From positions 1-39,993 of the forward strand of contig CAMOQW010000006.1 in NCBI GenBank assembly GCA_946623195.1: a DNA stretch of 39,993 nucleotides, given 5' to 3'. The position numbers and the translations under genes are program-made. This document shows, piece by piece, positions 8,465 to 16,941 of the stretch. The notes beneath the pieces are model-generated. The model saw nothing but the letters and a program-made list of their open reading frames with translations. It was not told the DNA's origin and did no database searches. The stretch comes from an uncultured Prevotella sp. (GTDB lineage Bacteria > Bacteroidota > Bacteroidia > Bacteroidales > Bacteroidaceae). Every line of letters begins with the position of its first letter. Position 1 is the first letter of the stretch.

Positions 8465-8472
8465 TACCTTTG
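8465..8472 (+). promoter_or_regulatory. purB promoter -7 box
   Basis: A perfect TACCTTTG at 8465-8472 has no TTTG at the right distance upstream; the 7-bp array occupies that place. The ATG is 56 nt downstream. Confidence 0.65.
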
Positions 8473-8528
8473 CACGGTCATTGAGACAATGTGTAGCTAT
8501 ATATAATTTAAGGTAATAAGAGAAAGTC

Positions 8529-9878
8529 ATGGAATTAGACGCTTTAACAGCCATCTCGCCTATTGATGGCCGCTATCGGAATAAGACGGAAAAACTGGCA
8601 GAATACTTCTCGGAGTATGCACTGATTCGCTATCGGGTGCGTGTGGAGATAGAGTATTTCATCACCCTGTGTGAGTTGCCCCTTCCCCAATTGGAAGGTT
8701 TCGACCATAGCCTCTTCCCGCAGCTTCGCGACATCTACCTTCATTTCACTGAGCAGGATGCTGCCCGCGTGAAGGAGATAGAGCAGACCACCAATCACGA
8801 CGTGAAGGCCGTAGAGTACTTTATCAAGGAACGCCTTGCGACTCTTGATGGTTTCCCCCTTGAAACTCAGGAGTTTATTCACTTTGGCCTGACGTCACAG
8901 GATATCAACAACACCTCGGTACCCCTTTCTGTCAAAGAGGCCCTGGAACAGGTGTATTATCCCATGGTGGAAGAGCTGGTTGAGCAGTTGAACGACTATG
9001 CCGAACAGTGGAAGCAAGTGCCGATGTTGGCCAAAACCCATGGTCAGCCCGCTTCACCGACCCGCTTGGGTAAGGAGATCATGGTCTATGTCTACCGCCT
9101 CGAACAGCAGCTGCAGGGTTTGAAGGATACTCCCATTACCGCCAAGTTCGGTGGTGCTACGGGCAACTATAATGCTCACCATGTGGCCTATCCGCAGTAT
9201 GACTGGCGCGAGTTTGGCAATCAATTTGTCAGCGAGAAACTCGGACTGGAACGCGAGGAGTGGACTACCCAGATTTCCAACTATGACTGGCTGGGAGCCA
9301 TCTTCGATGCGATGCGCCGCATCAATACCATCATCATCGACCTGGACCGCGACTTCTGGATGTATATCTCGATGGAGTACTTCAAGCAGAAAATCAAGGC
9401 CGGAGAGGTGGGCAGCAGTGCCATGCCTCATAAGGTGAACCCCATTGACTTCGAGAATTCTGAAGGTAATTTGGGCATTGCCAATGCTGTCTTGCAATTC
9501 CTGGCACAGAAATTGCCGGTCAGCCGACTGCAGCGTGACCTCACGGACTCAACGGTGCTGCGCAATGTGGGAGTGCCAATGGGACACGCCCTGATAGCCC
9601 TGCAGAGTACGCTGAAGGGGTTGCGCAAACTCATCCTCAATGAAGAGAAGTTGCAGCAAGACCTTGACAACACGTGGGCTGTGGTGGCAGAAGCCATCCA
9701 GACCGTGCTGCGCCGCGAGGCCTATCCCCATCCCTATGAAGCCCTGAAGGCGCTGACGCGTACCAACCAGAAGATGACCGAGGAAACGATTCATGCCTTT
9801 ATCCAACAGCTTGAGGTCAGTGACGAGGTTAAGAAGGAATTGATGGCCATTACGCCGATGAACTATACAGGAATGTAG
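8529..9878 (+). CDS. purB: Adenylosuccinate lyase
   Basis: 449 residues, close to the Escherichia coli-type PurB. It catalyses two fumarate-releasing steps of purine synthesis: SAICAR to AICAR, and adenylosuccinate to AMP. The N-terminus LTAISPIDGRYRNKTEKL is typical of the family. KTHGQPASPTRLGKE carries a catalytic-region His, and the superfamily signature SSAMPHKVNP lies at residues 296-305 with its flexible serine loop. It has a recognisable -7 box 56 nt upstream. The next gene follows after 96 nt with no terminator, so read-through into rluB and asnS is possible. Confidence 0.97.
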   Translation: MELDALTAISPIDGRYRNKTEKLAEYFSEYALIRYRVRVEIEYFITLCELPLPQLEGFDHSLFPQLRDIYLHFTEQDAARVKEIEQTTNHDVKAVEYFIKERLATLDGFPLETQEFIHFGLTSQDINNTSVPLSVKEALEQVYYPMVEELVEQLNDYAEQWKQVPMLAKTHGQPASPTRLGKEIMVYVYRLEQQLQGLKDTPITAKFGGATGNYNAHHVAYPQYDWREFGNQFVSEKLGLEREEWTTQISNYDWLGAIFDAMRRINTIIIDLDRDFWMYISMEYFKQKIKAGEVGSSAMPHKVNPIDFENSEGNLGIANAVLQFLAQKLPVSRLQRDLTDSTVLRNVGVPMGHALIALQSTLKGLRKLILNEEKLQQDLDNTWAVVAEAIQTVLRREAYPHPYEALKALTRTNQKMTEETIHAFIQQLEVSDEVKKELMAITPMNYTGM

Positions 9879-9974
9879 AAAACAATTAAAGAATCACAAT
9901 CGTATAACACAAGAGAGAACAACACAAGAAGTGGAGCCGTGAGGCCCCTTAACAACAAACCAAAAGAAAACATC

Positions 9975-11369
9975 ATGGAATTCGAAAACGAAAAGCAAAA
10001 CACAGAGCAGGCTGCTGAGCAGCAGCACAGCAACGAAAGCCAAGAAGGAGGCAATCAGAGTAACTATCGTCCGGGACGCTCGCCCCGTCCGCGTATTCAC
10101 CAGCAGACACGGCCCTACGCACCGGGAGGTCTCAACCACCGCTCGTCGCAGGAGGAAGGTGGCTTCCGTCCTGAGGGCTTCGGTGCCGGTTTGCAGGGTG
10201 CTGCTCCACAGCGCGGCGGTTATCGTCCTCGTAACAACTATAATCATGACGGCGGCTATCAGTCGCGTCAGCAGGGTGGCTATCGTCCCCGTCCGCAGCA
10301 TGGTCAGCAGGACGGCGGCTATCAGTCTCGTCCTCAGCAGGGCGGCTATCGTCCGCGTCCGCAGTATGGTCAGCAGGACGGCGGCTATCAGCCTCGTCCT
10401 CAGCAGGGCGGCTATCGTCCGCGTCCGCAGTATGGTCAGCAGGACGGCGGCTATCAGCCTCGTCCTCAGCAGGGCGGCTATCGTCCGCGTCCGCAGTACG
10501 GTCAGCAGGGTGGCTATCAGGGTCGTCCCCAAGGAGGCTATGGCCCTCAGCGCGGTGGTTTCAACAAGAAGCAGCATGGTGCTTACGATCCTAATGCCAA
10601 GTATAGCTTGAAGAAGCGCATCGAATATAAGGAAGAGAATTACGATCCCAATGAACCCATCCGCCTGAACAAGTTCCTGGCAAATGCCGGCGTATGCAGC
10701 CGCCGTGAGGCCGACGAGTTCATCCAGGCAGGTGTGGTGACAGTGAATGGTGAGGTCGTCACCGAACTGGGTACCAAGGTTCTGCGTACCGACGAGGTGA
10801 GGTTCCACGACCAGCCCGTCACCATGGAGAAGAAGGTGTACGTGCTGCTCAACAAGCCTAAGGACTACGTGACCACCAGCGACGACCCCCAACAGCGTAA
10901 GACCGTGATGGACTTGGTGAAGAACGCCTGTCCTGAGCGTATCTATCCGGTAGGACGCCTGGACCGCAACACCACGGGTGTGCTGCTGCTCACCAATGAT
11001 GGCGACCTGGCTTCGAAACTGACCCACCCGAAGTTCTTGAAGAAGAAAATCTATCACGTCTATCTGGACAAGAACGTGACCGCTCACGATATGCAGCAGA
11101 TTGCTGAAGGCATCCAGTTGGAGGATGGCGAAATCAAGGCCGACGCCATTGACTATGCCAGCGATACCGACAAGAAGCAGGTGGGCATTGAGATTCACTC
11201 GGGCAAGAACCGCATCGTGCGCCGTATCTTCGAGAGCTTAGGCTATAAGGTTACCAAGTTGGACCGCGTACAGTTTGCCGGTCTGACCAAGAAGAATGTC
11301 CGTCGCGGCGATTGGCGCTACCTCACCGAAGAGGAGGTGGATCGTCTGAGAATGGGAGCGTATGAATAA
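9975..11369 (+). CDS. rluB: RsuA/RluB-family rRNA pseudouridine synthase with repetitive R/G/Q-rich N-terminus
   Basis: 464 residues from ATG 9975 (MEFENEKQNTE); a GTG at 9939 is possible but less likely. It converts uridine to pseudouridine in rRNA. Residues 1 to about 205 are disordered and very rich in Gly, Gln, Arg, Tyr and Pro, including three perfect-length 22-residue repeats (GGYRPRPQYGQQDGGYQPRP plus QQ). An S4 RNA-binding domain starts near residue 229 (IRLNKFLANAGVCSRREADE). The catalytic domain carries GRLDRNTTG at 327-335, with Asp330 as expected nucleophile. The catalytic part most resembles RluB/RsuA; which rRNA base it modifies cannot be decided here. The long low-complexity arm probably adds non-specific RNA binding or self-association (inference). 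AsnS follows 55 nt later. Confidence 0.93.
   Translation: MEFENEKQNTEQAAEQQHSNESQEGGNQSNYRPGRSPRPRIHQQTRPYAPGGLNHRSSQEEGGFRPEGFGAGLQGAAPQRGGYRPRNNYNHDGGYQSRQQGGYRPRPQHGQQDGGYQSRPQQGGYRPRPQYGQQDGGYQPRPQQGGYRPRPQYGQQDGGYQPRPQQGGYRPRPQYGQQGGYQGRPQGGYGPQRGGFNKKQHGAYDPNAKYSLKKRIEYKEENYDPNEPIRLNKFLANAGVCSRREADEFIQAGVVTVNGEVVTELGTKVLRTDEVRFHDQPVTMEKKVYVLLNKPKDYVTTSDDPQQRKTVMDLVKNACPERIYPVGRLDRNTTGVLLLTNDGDLASKLTHPKFLKKKIYHVYLDKNVTAHDMQQIAEGIQLEDGEIKADAIDYASDTDKKQVGIEIHSGKNRIVRRIFESLGYKVTKLDRVQFAGLTKKNVRRGDWRYLTEEEVDRLRMGAYE
10275..10508 (+). repeat. 66-bp in-frame tandem repeats inside the pseudouridine synthase gene
   Basis: Three 66-bp units lie at 10275-10340, 10341-10406 and 10407-10472, with a 36-bp partial fourth unit to 10508. 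Units 2 and 3 look identical; unit 1 differs by a few silent or near-silent changes. The unit length is a multiple of three, so copy number can change without breaking the frame. Confidence 0.95.
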
Positions 11370-11374
11370 TGATT

Positions 11375-11392
11375 AATGAGTAATTACTCATT
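11375..11392. repeat. 18-bp perfect palindrome between rluB and asnS
   Basis: AATGAGTAATTACTCATT is its own reverse complement. It lies 6 nt after the rluB stop and overlaps the start of a 7-bp-period array. There is no T tract, so it is not a typical terminator. Confidence 0.8.
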
Positions 11393-11412
11393 GCCCATTT
11401 CTCATTACTAAT
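11385..11412 (+). repeat. 7-bp-period array between rluB and asnS
   Basis: Four degenerate heptamers: TACTCAT, TGCCCAT, TTCTCAT, TACTAAT. The array ends 12 nt before the asnS ATG. Confidence 0.7.
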
Positions 11413-11424
11413 TAGAGACAGAAT

Positions 11425-12870
11425 ATGAAGAGAACAAAGATAGTAGACGTACTTAAGAGTACGGAATTTGGAAAAGAGGTTTGTGTGAAAGGTTGGGTGC
11501 GTACCCACCGTTCGAGTAAAGCCGTCGACTTCATCGCTTTGAATGATGGTTCGACCATCAAGAACGTGCAGGTGGTGGTAGACCCTGCCAAGTTTGACGA
11601 AGAGCTGCTGAAGCAGATTACCACCGGAGCCTGCATCTGTGCAGTGGGTACGTTGGTGGAGAGCCAGGGTGCCGGTCAGACTTCCGAGATTCAGGCTACG
11701 GCGCTTGAAATCTACGGTCTCTGCGACAACACCTATCCCATGCAGAAGAAAGGTCAGTCGTTCGAGGTGATGCGCAAGAATGCCCACATGCGTCTGCGCA
11801 CCAACACCTTCGGTGCCGTGATGCGCATTCGTCACAACATGGCTATGGCTATCCACACCTATTTCCATGAACATGGCTTCTTCTATTTCCATACCCCACT
11901 GATTACTGCCAGCGACTGCGAAGGAGCCGGCAACATGTTCCAGGTGACCACCAAGAACCTCTACGACCTGAAGAAGGACGAGAACGGAAAGATTATCTAT
12001 GATGACGACTTCTTCGGCGAGCAGACCTCGCTGACTGTCTCTGGGCAGCTGGAGGGTGAACTGGGTGCCACGGCCTTAGGGGCTATCTACACCTTCGGAC
12101 CAACATTCCGCGCCGAGAACTCCAACACACCGCGCCATCTGGCCGAGTTCTGGATGGTAGAGCCTGAGGTGGCATTCCTGGACCAGGAAGAGCTGATGGA
12201 CCTGGAGGAAGACTTCATCAAGTACTGTGTCCGTTGGGCCCTCGACAACTGTAAGGACGACCTGCAGTTCCTGAACCAGATGATTGACAAGACCCTTATC
12301 CAGCGCCTGGAGGGTGTCTTAAAGGAGACCTTCGTGCGGCTGCCCTATACCGAGGGTATCAACATCCTGCAGGAGGCCATCAAGAAGGGCAAGAAATTTG
12401 AGTTTCCCTGCAACTGGGGCGACGACCTGGCTTCGGAACACGAGCGCTACCTCGTGGAGGAGCATTTCAAGAAGCCCGTCATCATGACCGACTATCCCCG
12501 TGCATTCAAGTCGTTCTATATGAAGCAGAATGCGCCGCTCTCTGAGGGCTCCGAGCACTCAGTAGGCTACAAGGGAGCCATTGCTCCCGGTCCGACGATG
12601 CAGGGCACCGATGTGCTGTTCCCGCAGATTGGTGAGATCATCGGTGGCAGCGTCCGTGAGGAGAGCTACGACAAACTGATGGCAGAGGTGGAGCGCCGCC
12701 AGATGGACCAGACCCATCTGTGGTGGTATATCGATACCCGCCGCTGGGGAACTTGTCCTCATGCCGGTTTTGGGCTGGGCTTCGAGCGCCTCATCCTGTT
12801 TGTCACCGGTATGCAGAACATCCGCGACGTCATTCCGTTCCCACGCACCCCGAAGTCGGCAGAGTTCTAA
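11425..12870 (+). CDS. asnS: Asparaginyl-tRNA synthetase
   Basis: 481 residues, a class IIb aminoacyl-tRNA synthetase that charges tRNA-Asn with asparagine in the cytoplasm. The N-terminal OB-fold anticodon-binding domain is about 1-110 ([20 protein letters not shown]). The catalytic core has motif 2 at 228-242 ([15 protein letters not shown]) and motif 3 near 448-456 (GFGLGFERL), followed by DVIPFPRTP. The asparagine-type reading FRAENSNT, rather than the FRDED of aspartyl enzymes, supports AsnS over AspS. There is no separate promoter box in the 55 nt upstream, so it is probably co-transcribed with the pseudouridine synthase. Confidence 0.97.
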   Translation: MKRTKIVDVLKSTEFGKEVCVKGWVRTHRSSKAVDFIALNDGSTIKNVQVVVDPAKFDEELLKQITTGACICAVGTLVESQGAGQTSEIQATALEIYGLCDNTYPMQKKGQSFEVMRKNAHMRLRTNTFGAVMRIRHNMAMAIHTYFHEHGFFYFHTPLITASDCEGAGNMFQVTTKNLYDLKKDENGKIIYDDDFFGEQTSLTVSGQLEGELGATALGAIYTFGPTFRAENSNTPRHLAEFWMVEPEVAFLDQEELMDLEEDFIKYCVRWALDNCKDDLQFLNQMIDKTLIQRLEGVLKETFVRLPYTEGINILQEAIKKGKKFEFPCNWGDDLASEHERYLVEEHFKKPVIMTDYPRAFKSFYMKQNAPLSEGSEHSVGYKGAIAPGPTMQGTDVLFPQIGEIIGGSVREESYDKLMAEVERRQMDQTHLWWYIDTRRWGTCPHAGFGLGFERLILFVTGMQNIRDVIPFPRTPKSAEF

Positions 12871-12883
12871 CGCATAAAAACAT

Positions 12884-12920
12884 AAAAAAGCCCTGACTTG
12901 ATGGAAAGTCAGGGCTTTTT
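12884..12920. terminator. Bidirectional terminator after asnS
   Basis: A 9-bp stem GCCCTGACT (12890-12898) / AGTCAGGGC (12907-12915), with A tract before and T tract after, serves asnS on plus and the DUF5723-type gene on minus. Confidence 0.9.
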
Positions 12921-12935
12921 CATGGCTGCCTGTCA

Positions 12936-14324
12936 CTACCAGGTAATATTCATACCCAGATTGACACTTGCCTTTGAACTGAGGGGGATGCCTTCTTTAG
13001 ACTGTTTGCCTAAGATATGATCCATACCCACGAAGAAATTGTAGCCTTTGGGGTGGATGTTAACCAACCAACCGGCACTGGCTCCAAAGCTGCCAACTCC
13101 CAGGCTCACGCCACCGTCGAGCCAGCGAAGAGGTTCCCAGTTGGCGCTGAGACGGCCTTCTGTCCAGGAAAAGTCACCTTGGAAACGAGTGCTGCTAAGC
13201 AGGCCAAATGACAACTTACGATACATGGGTAGTGTGTATTCCGCTCCCAAGTTGAGGGTAGTGCCGATGCCGGTAGTACGTCCGCCTTTGTCGCCTTGGT
13301 CTTGAAGATGTGCAAATTCGGCGAACTGGTCAGCATAGCCATCGCTGGCAGCGCGCATGCCGCCATGACGGGCAATGTCGACATCGTGGAAGCCGTCGAA
13401 CACAAACTGACTATTGATGTTGCGCGCCTGCATATCGTTCGACCAGCTGATGAATCCGAGGTCAAGCAAAGCCGCAGAGAAGTTCCAGTCGTCATTCAGC
13501 TTGTAGGTGGCACCCAGGTCAATGCCGAGACCGAAACCGCCTACGCCAGGACTCTTGACGTCTATATTGTTGACATATTTGTATTCGCCAGGCTTCTGCC
13601 TATATTCCTTTTCGTTCTGCTTGTAGATAAAGCCCTTCATGGAAACGTCGGAGGTAGTATTGGCAGAGACAATCCATTTGTCGGCATCGTTCAGCTGGGC
13701 CTGTACGTTCTCCATCTTCACATCGGCCCGGCCTACGCCCAGCAGCACTTTCAACTTGGCACCGGCACGCAGCTTTTCGCTGAACTGACGAGAGTGGCCC
13801 AGTGCTATTTCCACGTACGAGATGGCCCCGGCAGAAATGTCGCCGATGTCGTAGTTGCGGTTGCCGGTATTCTTTGCAAACTCAAACAACTCATAAGGCA
13901 GCGAGACACCGAAGTTGGTCTTCGAGTTAATCTCAATGGTATTGTATCCGCCCCATCCCTTGAAGCCGGCAGAAAGGACGGTGATTCCCACACTACCTAT
14001 GATGCGGTTGTTGCCTTTGGCAAATCCGTCAAGAGCTGCGGCAGCGTCAATGTATGGGTTCATGAACGATGTCATCGTCTTATTGCCGTAGGGTGTGGGG
14101 TTGGGCTTGATGATGGCATCATAGCCAAAGTTGCCCTGAGTGCGGACATTGATGTTGCCCAAGGCGGGGATGGACACGTAGCTCTGGTCGTTTCCAAAGG
14201 CAGGGTTCATCGTATGACGGAACTTGTAGTCGTCAGTAAAATATGCTGAGTTCAGCGATTGGGCCGTTGCAGTAACCACCGATAGCAGGAAGGTGGCAAC
14301 AAGCATGATTCTCATTTGTTTCAT
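12936..14324 (-). CDS. DUF5723-type outer-membrane barrel protein
   Basis: 462 residues from ATG 14324 (MKQMRIMLVATFLLS), chosen because it opens a normal signal peptide ending ATAQ. An upstream ATG at 14354 overlaps the previous stop as TAATG and would add ten residues; it may be used through coupling. The mature start SLNSAYFTDDYKFRHTMNPA has the MNPA pattern typical of Bacteroidetes barrel proteins of the DUF5723 family (recognition by eye). Many Gly-aromatic strands follow, and it ends NLGMNITW with an aromatic last residue, as barrels do. It is the second gene of a two-gene operon with a large lipoprotein. The function is unknown; an outer-membrane or surface role is inferred. Confidence 0.82.
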   Translation of the reverse strand: MKQMRIMLVATFLLSVVTATAQSLNSAYFTDDYKFRHTMNPAFGNDQSYVSIPALGNINVRTQGNFGYDAIIKPNPTPYGNKTMTSFMNPYIDAAAALDGFAKGNNRIIGSVGITVLSAGFKGWGGYNTIEINSKTNFGVSLPYELFEFAKNTGNRNYDIGDISAGAISYVEIALGHSRQFSEKLRAGAKLKVLLGVGRADVKMENVQAQLNDADKWIVSANTTSDVSMKGFIYKQNEKEYRQKPGEYKYVNNIDVKSPGVGGFGLGIDLGATYKLNDDWNFSAALLDLGFISWSNDMQARNINSQFVFDGFHDVDIARHGGMRAASDGYADQFAEFAHLQDQGDKGGRTTGIGTTLNLGAEYTLPMYRKLSFGLLSSTRFQGDFSWTEGRLSANWEPLRWLDGGVSLGVGSFGASAGWLVNIHPKGYNFFVGMDHILGKQSKEGIPLSSKASVNLGMNITW

Positions 14325-14353
14325 CTTTCTATTGCTTTTTACGTGGTTTGACA

Positions 14354-16165
14354 TTAGTTTGCATTATAGATTACCTTGCCGACAACTTTCACGGCCAGGT
14401 CTTTCAGCAGAAGCGTCTGTGTGGTTTTGTTAAGTGTGACGCCACGGAGCTGATTGTTGCCCTTGGCTTTCAACTTAAGCTTGATGCCGTCCAGACGGCT
14501 AATGTCACCGCTAATCCTGACTTCAACGGGTGACTCTGTGGCACCGTCTTTCGTTCCGGCAACATCTTTCTGGATGAGATCGACATTGAGGATGCTGGCA
14601 TCCAGCTCCTGTCCGTTTACGTCTAATGGGCTGATGGCCAGTTCCAAGTCGGCAGGAATCTTGTTGACGGCAGTGGCTGTGGCATGAACGTAAGCGCCCT
14701 CGGCCAGTTGCAGTTTGTCGATGTCCTTGTGCCAGTCGGTCTCCGTATCAGTATAGACGATAACAGCCTTGTCGCCGAATGCCAACGGACATTCAAACTT
14801 GTATTCTGGAGCCAAGCGGTAAGTGTAGCCCAACTTGATGGTAGCCGTCTCCTGGGCAGCCTTGGCACTGGTCACGGTAAACTTGATTTCCATGGGTTCT
14901 TTCAGCTTTTTGATAAGATCAGAAAGGTTGTCGACAATCAAGGGCGTATAGCCTGTCAAGCCTGTTGGCGCTTGTCGGCAGATGACGACACGTGTCACGT
15001 AGGGGGTTATACCGTCGGGCGAGGCCGCTATTTGTATGGGGGTGACCGCAATCGGTGAGGTGTGAGTGTCGGAGGTCAGCTGTGCATGGATAGTGCCTCC
15101 CAAGGGCATGGTAGATGATATGGTCAGCCATATCTGCGGGTTGTCAATATCGGCCACCACCTCTTCCTCCGTCAGGAAATCGGGCAGACTGTTGATTTCC
15201 ACCGTACCGACATCGTTGAGGTCAATCACTGGGTCGAAGACGCCACGGGCTTCGGTAATGACAATGCTCTCAAAGGATGCCATACCGCTCACTGCGACAG
15301 ACGAAGTGTTGGGGAAGGCCAGTTCAGCAATCTTTATCTTCAAATTGACATTGGCCTTGAGCATGAACTTCCCGTTTTCCAGTTTGACGTAATTGTTTTC
15401 ATCCACGGTCTTCACATTGAGGCGTGTGACATTGAAAACAATCTGTAAGCGGCTATTGTTGATGGCATAGTCGGTCAGCGTAAGAACATTATTCTGCGTG
15501 TCGAACGAGTTTGGCATAGACGGACACGTCATTGTCAGCATGTCTGGTAAATTGACCTGCAGCTTTGACAATTTCCTGATGGCCTCTGGCAGCGTGACAT
15601 CGACAGTCAGATTCACGCCTTGACCGTTTTCGCCTAATGCTACATATTCCAAAGACTTGATGGCCGGGTCAGCATCAAACTCATATTCCAAGAGCGAGAT
15701 GTTGCCCTCAGCCTCGGGAATGTCGATGGTGCCCGTCTGTCCGAGGATGTTATAGTCATACGGCAAGGTAATCGTCGGAGGCAACTGCTCCTTGACGGCG
15801 TTAGGGATTGCTGGCAAATCAATGTCGAATGACAGCCCTTGTGAGTTGTTGGCAGCAATGGTGATGCGGTTCACGTTCACCTCGACTGGTGCTATGGGGT
15901 TGTCGGGCTCTTTGAAGAGCTTGTAGTCGCCATTGGCTTCAGTCGTAATGAGGTCTGATTTGCTGATGTCCAGTAGGTCGTCCAGCATAATCTCTTTGGT
16001 AGAGTTGTTACTGGGTAGCATAAGCTCGTTGCCACCGAATCCCAGGGTGCCGTCAACCTTGTTAAAGTCGTAGTCCTTGTTGATGCATCCAGCCAATAGC
16101 AAGGAGCCTCCAATCGCAATCAGACAGAGCAGACGTTTGTTGAAAGTTAGTTTTTCCATACGCAT
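14354..16165 (-). CDS. Large lipoprotein of unknown function
   Basis: 603 residues from 16165 (MRMEKLTFNKRLL). A lipoprotein signal peptide ends in the lipobox LLAGC with Cys27 (another start, MEKLTF at 16159, is equally possible). The body is beta-rich, with repeated stretches about 120-180 residues long that suggest several Ig-like or sandwich domains, but no family is recognised. It ends with TAA overlapping an ATG of the next gene by one base (TAATG), so the two are translationally linked and their products probably act together at the outer membrane. A frame extension upstream to 16264 passes through the promoter and is rejected. Confidence 0.82.
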   Translation of the reverse strand: MRMEKLTFNKRLLCLIAIGGSLLLAGCINKDYDFNKVDGTLGFGGNELMLPSNNSTKEIMLDDLLDISKSDLITTEANGDYKLFKEPDNPIAPVEVNVNRITIAANNSQGLSFDIDLPAIPNAVKEQLPPTITLPYDYNILGQTGTIDIPEAEGNISLLEYEFDADPAIKSLEYVALGENGQGVNLTVDVTLPEAIRKLSKLQVNLPDMLTMTCPSMPNSFDTQNNVLTLTDYAINNSRLQIVFNVTRLNVKTVDENNYVKLENGKFMLKANVNLKIKIAELAFPNTSSVAVSGMASFESIVITEARGVFDPVIDLNDVGTVEINSLPDFLTEEEVVADIDNPQIWLTISSTMPLGGTIHAQLTSDTHTSPIAVTPIQIAASPDGITPYVTRVVICRQAPTGLTGYTPLIVDNLSDLIKKLKEPMEIKFTVTSAKAAQETATIKLGYTYRLAPEYKFECPLAFGDKAVIVYTDTETDWHKDIDKLQLAEGAYVHATATAVNKIPADLELAISPLDVNGQELDASILNVDLIQKDVAGTKDGATESPVEVRISGDISRLDGIKLKLKAKGNNQLRGVTLNKTTQTLLLKDLAVKVVGKVIYNAN

Positions 16166-16208
16166 AAGTTTAGTAGTAACACAGCTATTAATATCTTTAT
16201 ATCGGCTA

Positions 16209-16239
16209 CAAAGATAAGCATTAATTTTGAGAAAACAAG
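16209..16239 (-). promoter_or_regulatory. Promoter for lipoprotein-DUF5723 operon
   Basis: Minus-strand TATCTTTG (16209-16216) with CTTG (16236-16239) 19 nt upstream, one mismatch from TTTG. The leader before the ATG is about 35 nt. Confidence 0.6.
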
Positions 16240-16272
16240 AAAAAGAGAACAAATTTCTTCCCAATTCCTTAA

Positions 16273-16941
16273 TTATTCTCCAAAAGTGGGCTGTTCCAAC
16301 AGTCCGTCGCGCATGTGGATGGTGCGGTCGGTGATGCGGGCCAGTTCCTCATCGTGGGTGACGATGACGAAGGTCTGGCCAAAACGGTCGCGCAGGTCGA
16401 AGAAGAGCTGATGCAGTTCGGCCTTGTTCTTGCTGTCGAGAGAACCGCTGGGTTCGTCGGCCAGGATGACGGCGGGGTTGTTGACCAGGGCACGGGCCAC
16501 AGCAATGCGTTGCTTCTCGCCCCCCGACAGCTCGTTGGGCTTGTGGCTGGCACGTTCGCTGAGGTTCATGAACTGCAGCAACTCCTCGGCCCGCCTGCGG
16601 GCTTCCTTGTTGGAGGTGCCAGCGATATAGGCCGGTATCATGATGTTCTCGATAGCTGTGAATTCAGGCAGCAGTTGGTGGAACTGAAACACGAAGCCGA
16701 TGTGGCGGTTGCGGAAGTCGCTCAACTTGTTGCTTGACAGTTGGGTGGTGTCGATGCCGTCGACACACACCGTTCCCGCATCGGGGCGGTCCAGCGTGCC
16801 GATGATTTGCAGCAGGGTGGTCTTTCCGGCTCCGCTGGGTCCTACGATGCTTACCACCTCGCCTCGGTCGATGTTCAGGTCGATGCCTTTCAGTACTTCC
16901 AGTGAGCCGAAGCTCTTCTTGATTCCTTTGATGTCTATCAT
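16273..16941 (-). CDS. lolD: LolD-type ABC transporter ATP-binding protein
   Basis: 222 residues, the length of LolD/MacB-type ATPases. Motifs: Walker [10 protein letters not shown] (34-42), Q-loop Gln86, signature LSGGEKQR (138-145), Walker B VILADEP (158-164) and the H-loop His196 in VTHDEE. LolD powers release of lipoproteins from the inner membrane by the LolCE permease, which is not adjacent here. Its ATG overlaps the stop of the antiporter by four bases (ATGA), so translation is coupled. MacB- or FtsE-like function cannot be excluded because no permease is next to it; LolD is the best fit by size and motif wording. Confidence 0.85.
   Translation of the reverse strand: MIDIKGIKKSFGSLEVLKGIDLNIDRGEVVSIVGPSGAGKTTLLQIIGTLDRPDAGTVCVDGIDTTQLSSNKLSDFRNRHIGFVFQFHQLLPEFTAIENIMIPAYIAGTSNKEARRRAEELLQFMNLSERASHKPNELSGGEKQRIAVARALVNNPAVILADEPSGSLDSKNKAELHQLFFDLRDRFGQTFVIVTHDEELARITDRTIHMRDGLLEQPTFGE

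Noticed and set aside
9879..9974. Riboswitch or attenuator in the 96-nt gap before the pseudouridine synthase
   Set aside because: Only a short GC-rich patch near 9931-9950 is visible; no stable hairpin with T tract and no known motif.
10275..10508. Non-coding satellite or CRISPR for the 66-bp repeats
   Set aside because: Units are multiples of three, in frame and inside a conserved gene.
9894..11198. Long open frame on minus opposite the pseudouridine synthase, with hydrophobic repeats
   Set aside because: It is the antisense reading of the 66-bp repeats; no start context or signal, and the plus-strand gene has clear S4 and catalytic motifs.
13296..14249. Plus-strand open frame of 317 codons
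   Set aside because: Shadow of the DUF5723-type gene on minus, which has a signal peptide and barrel features.
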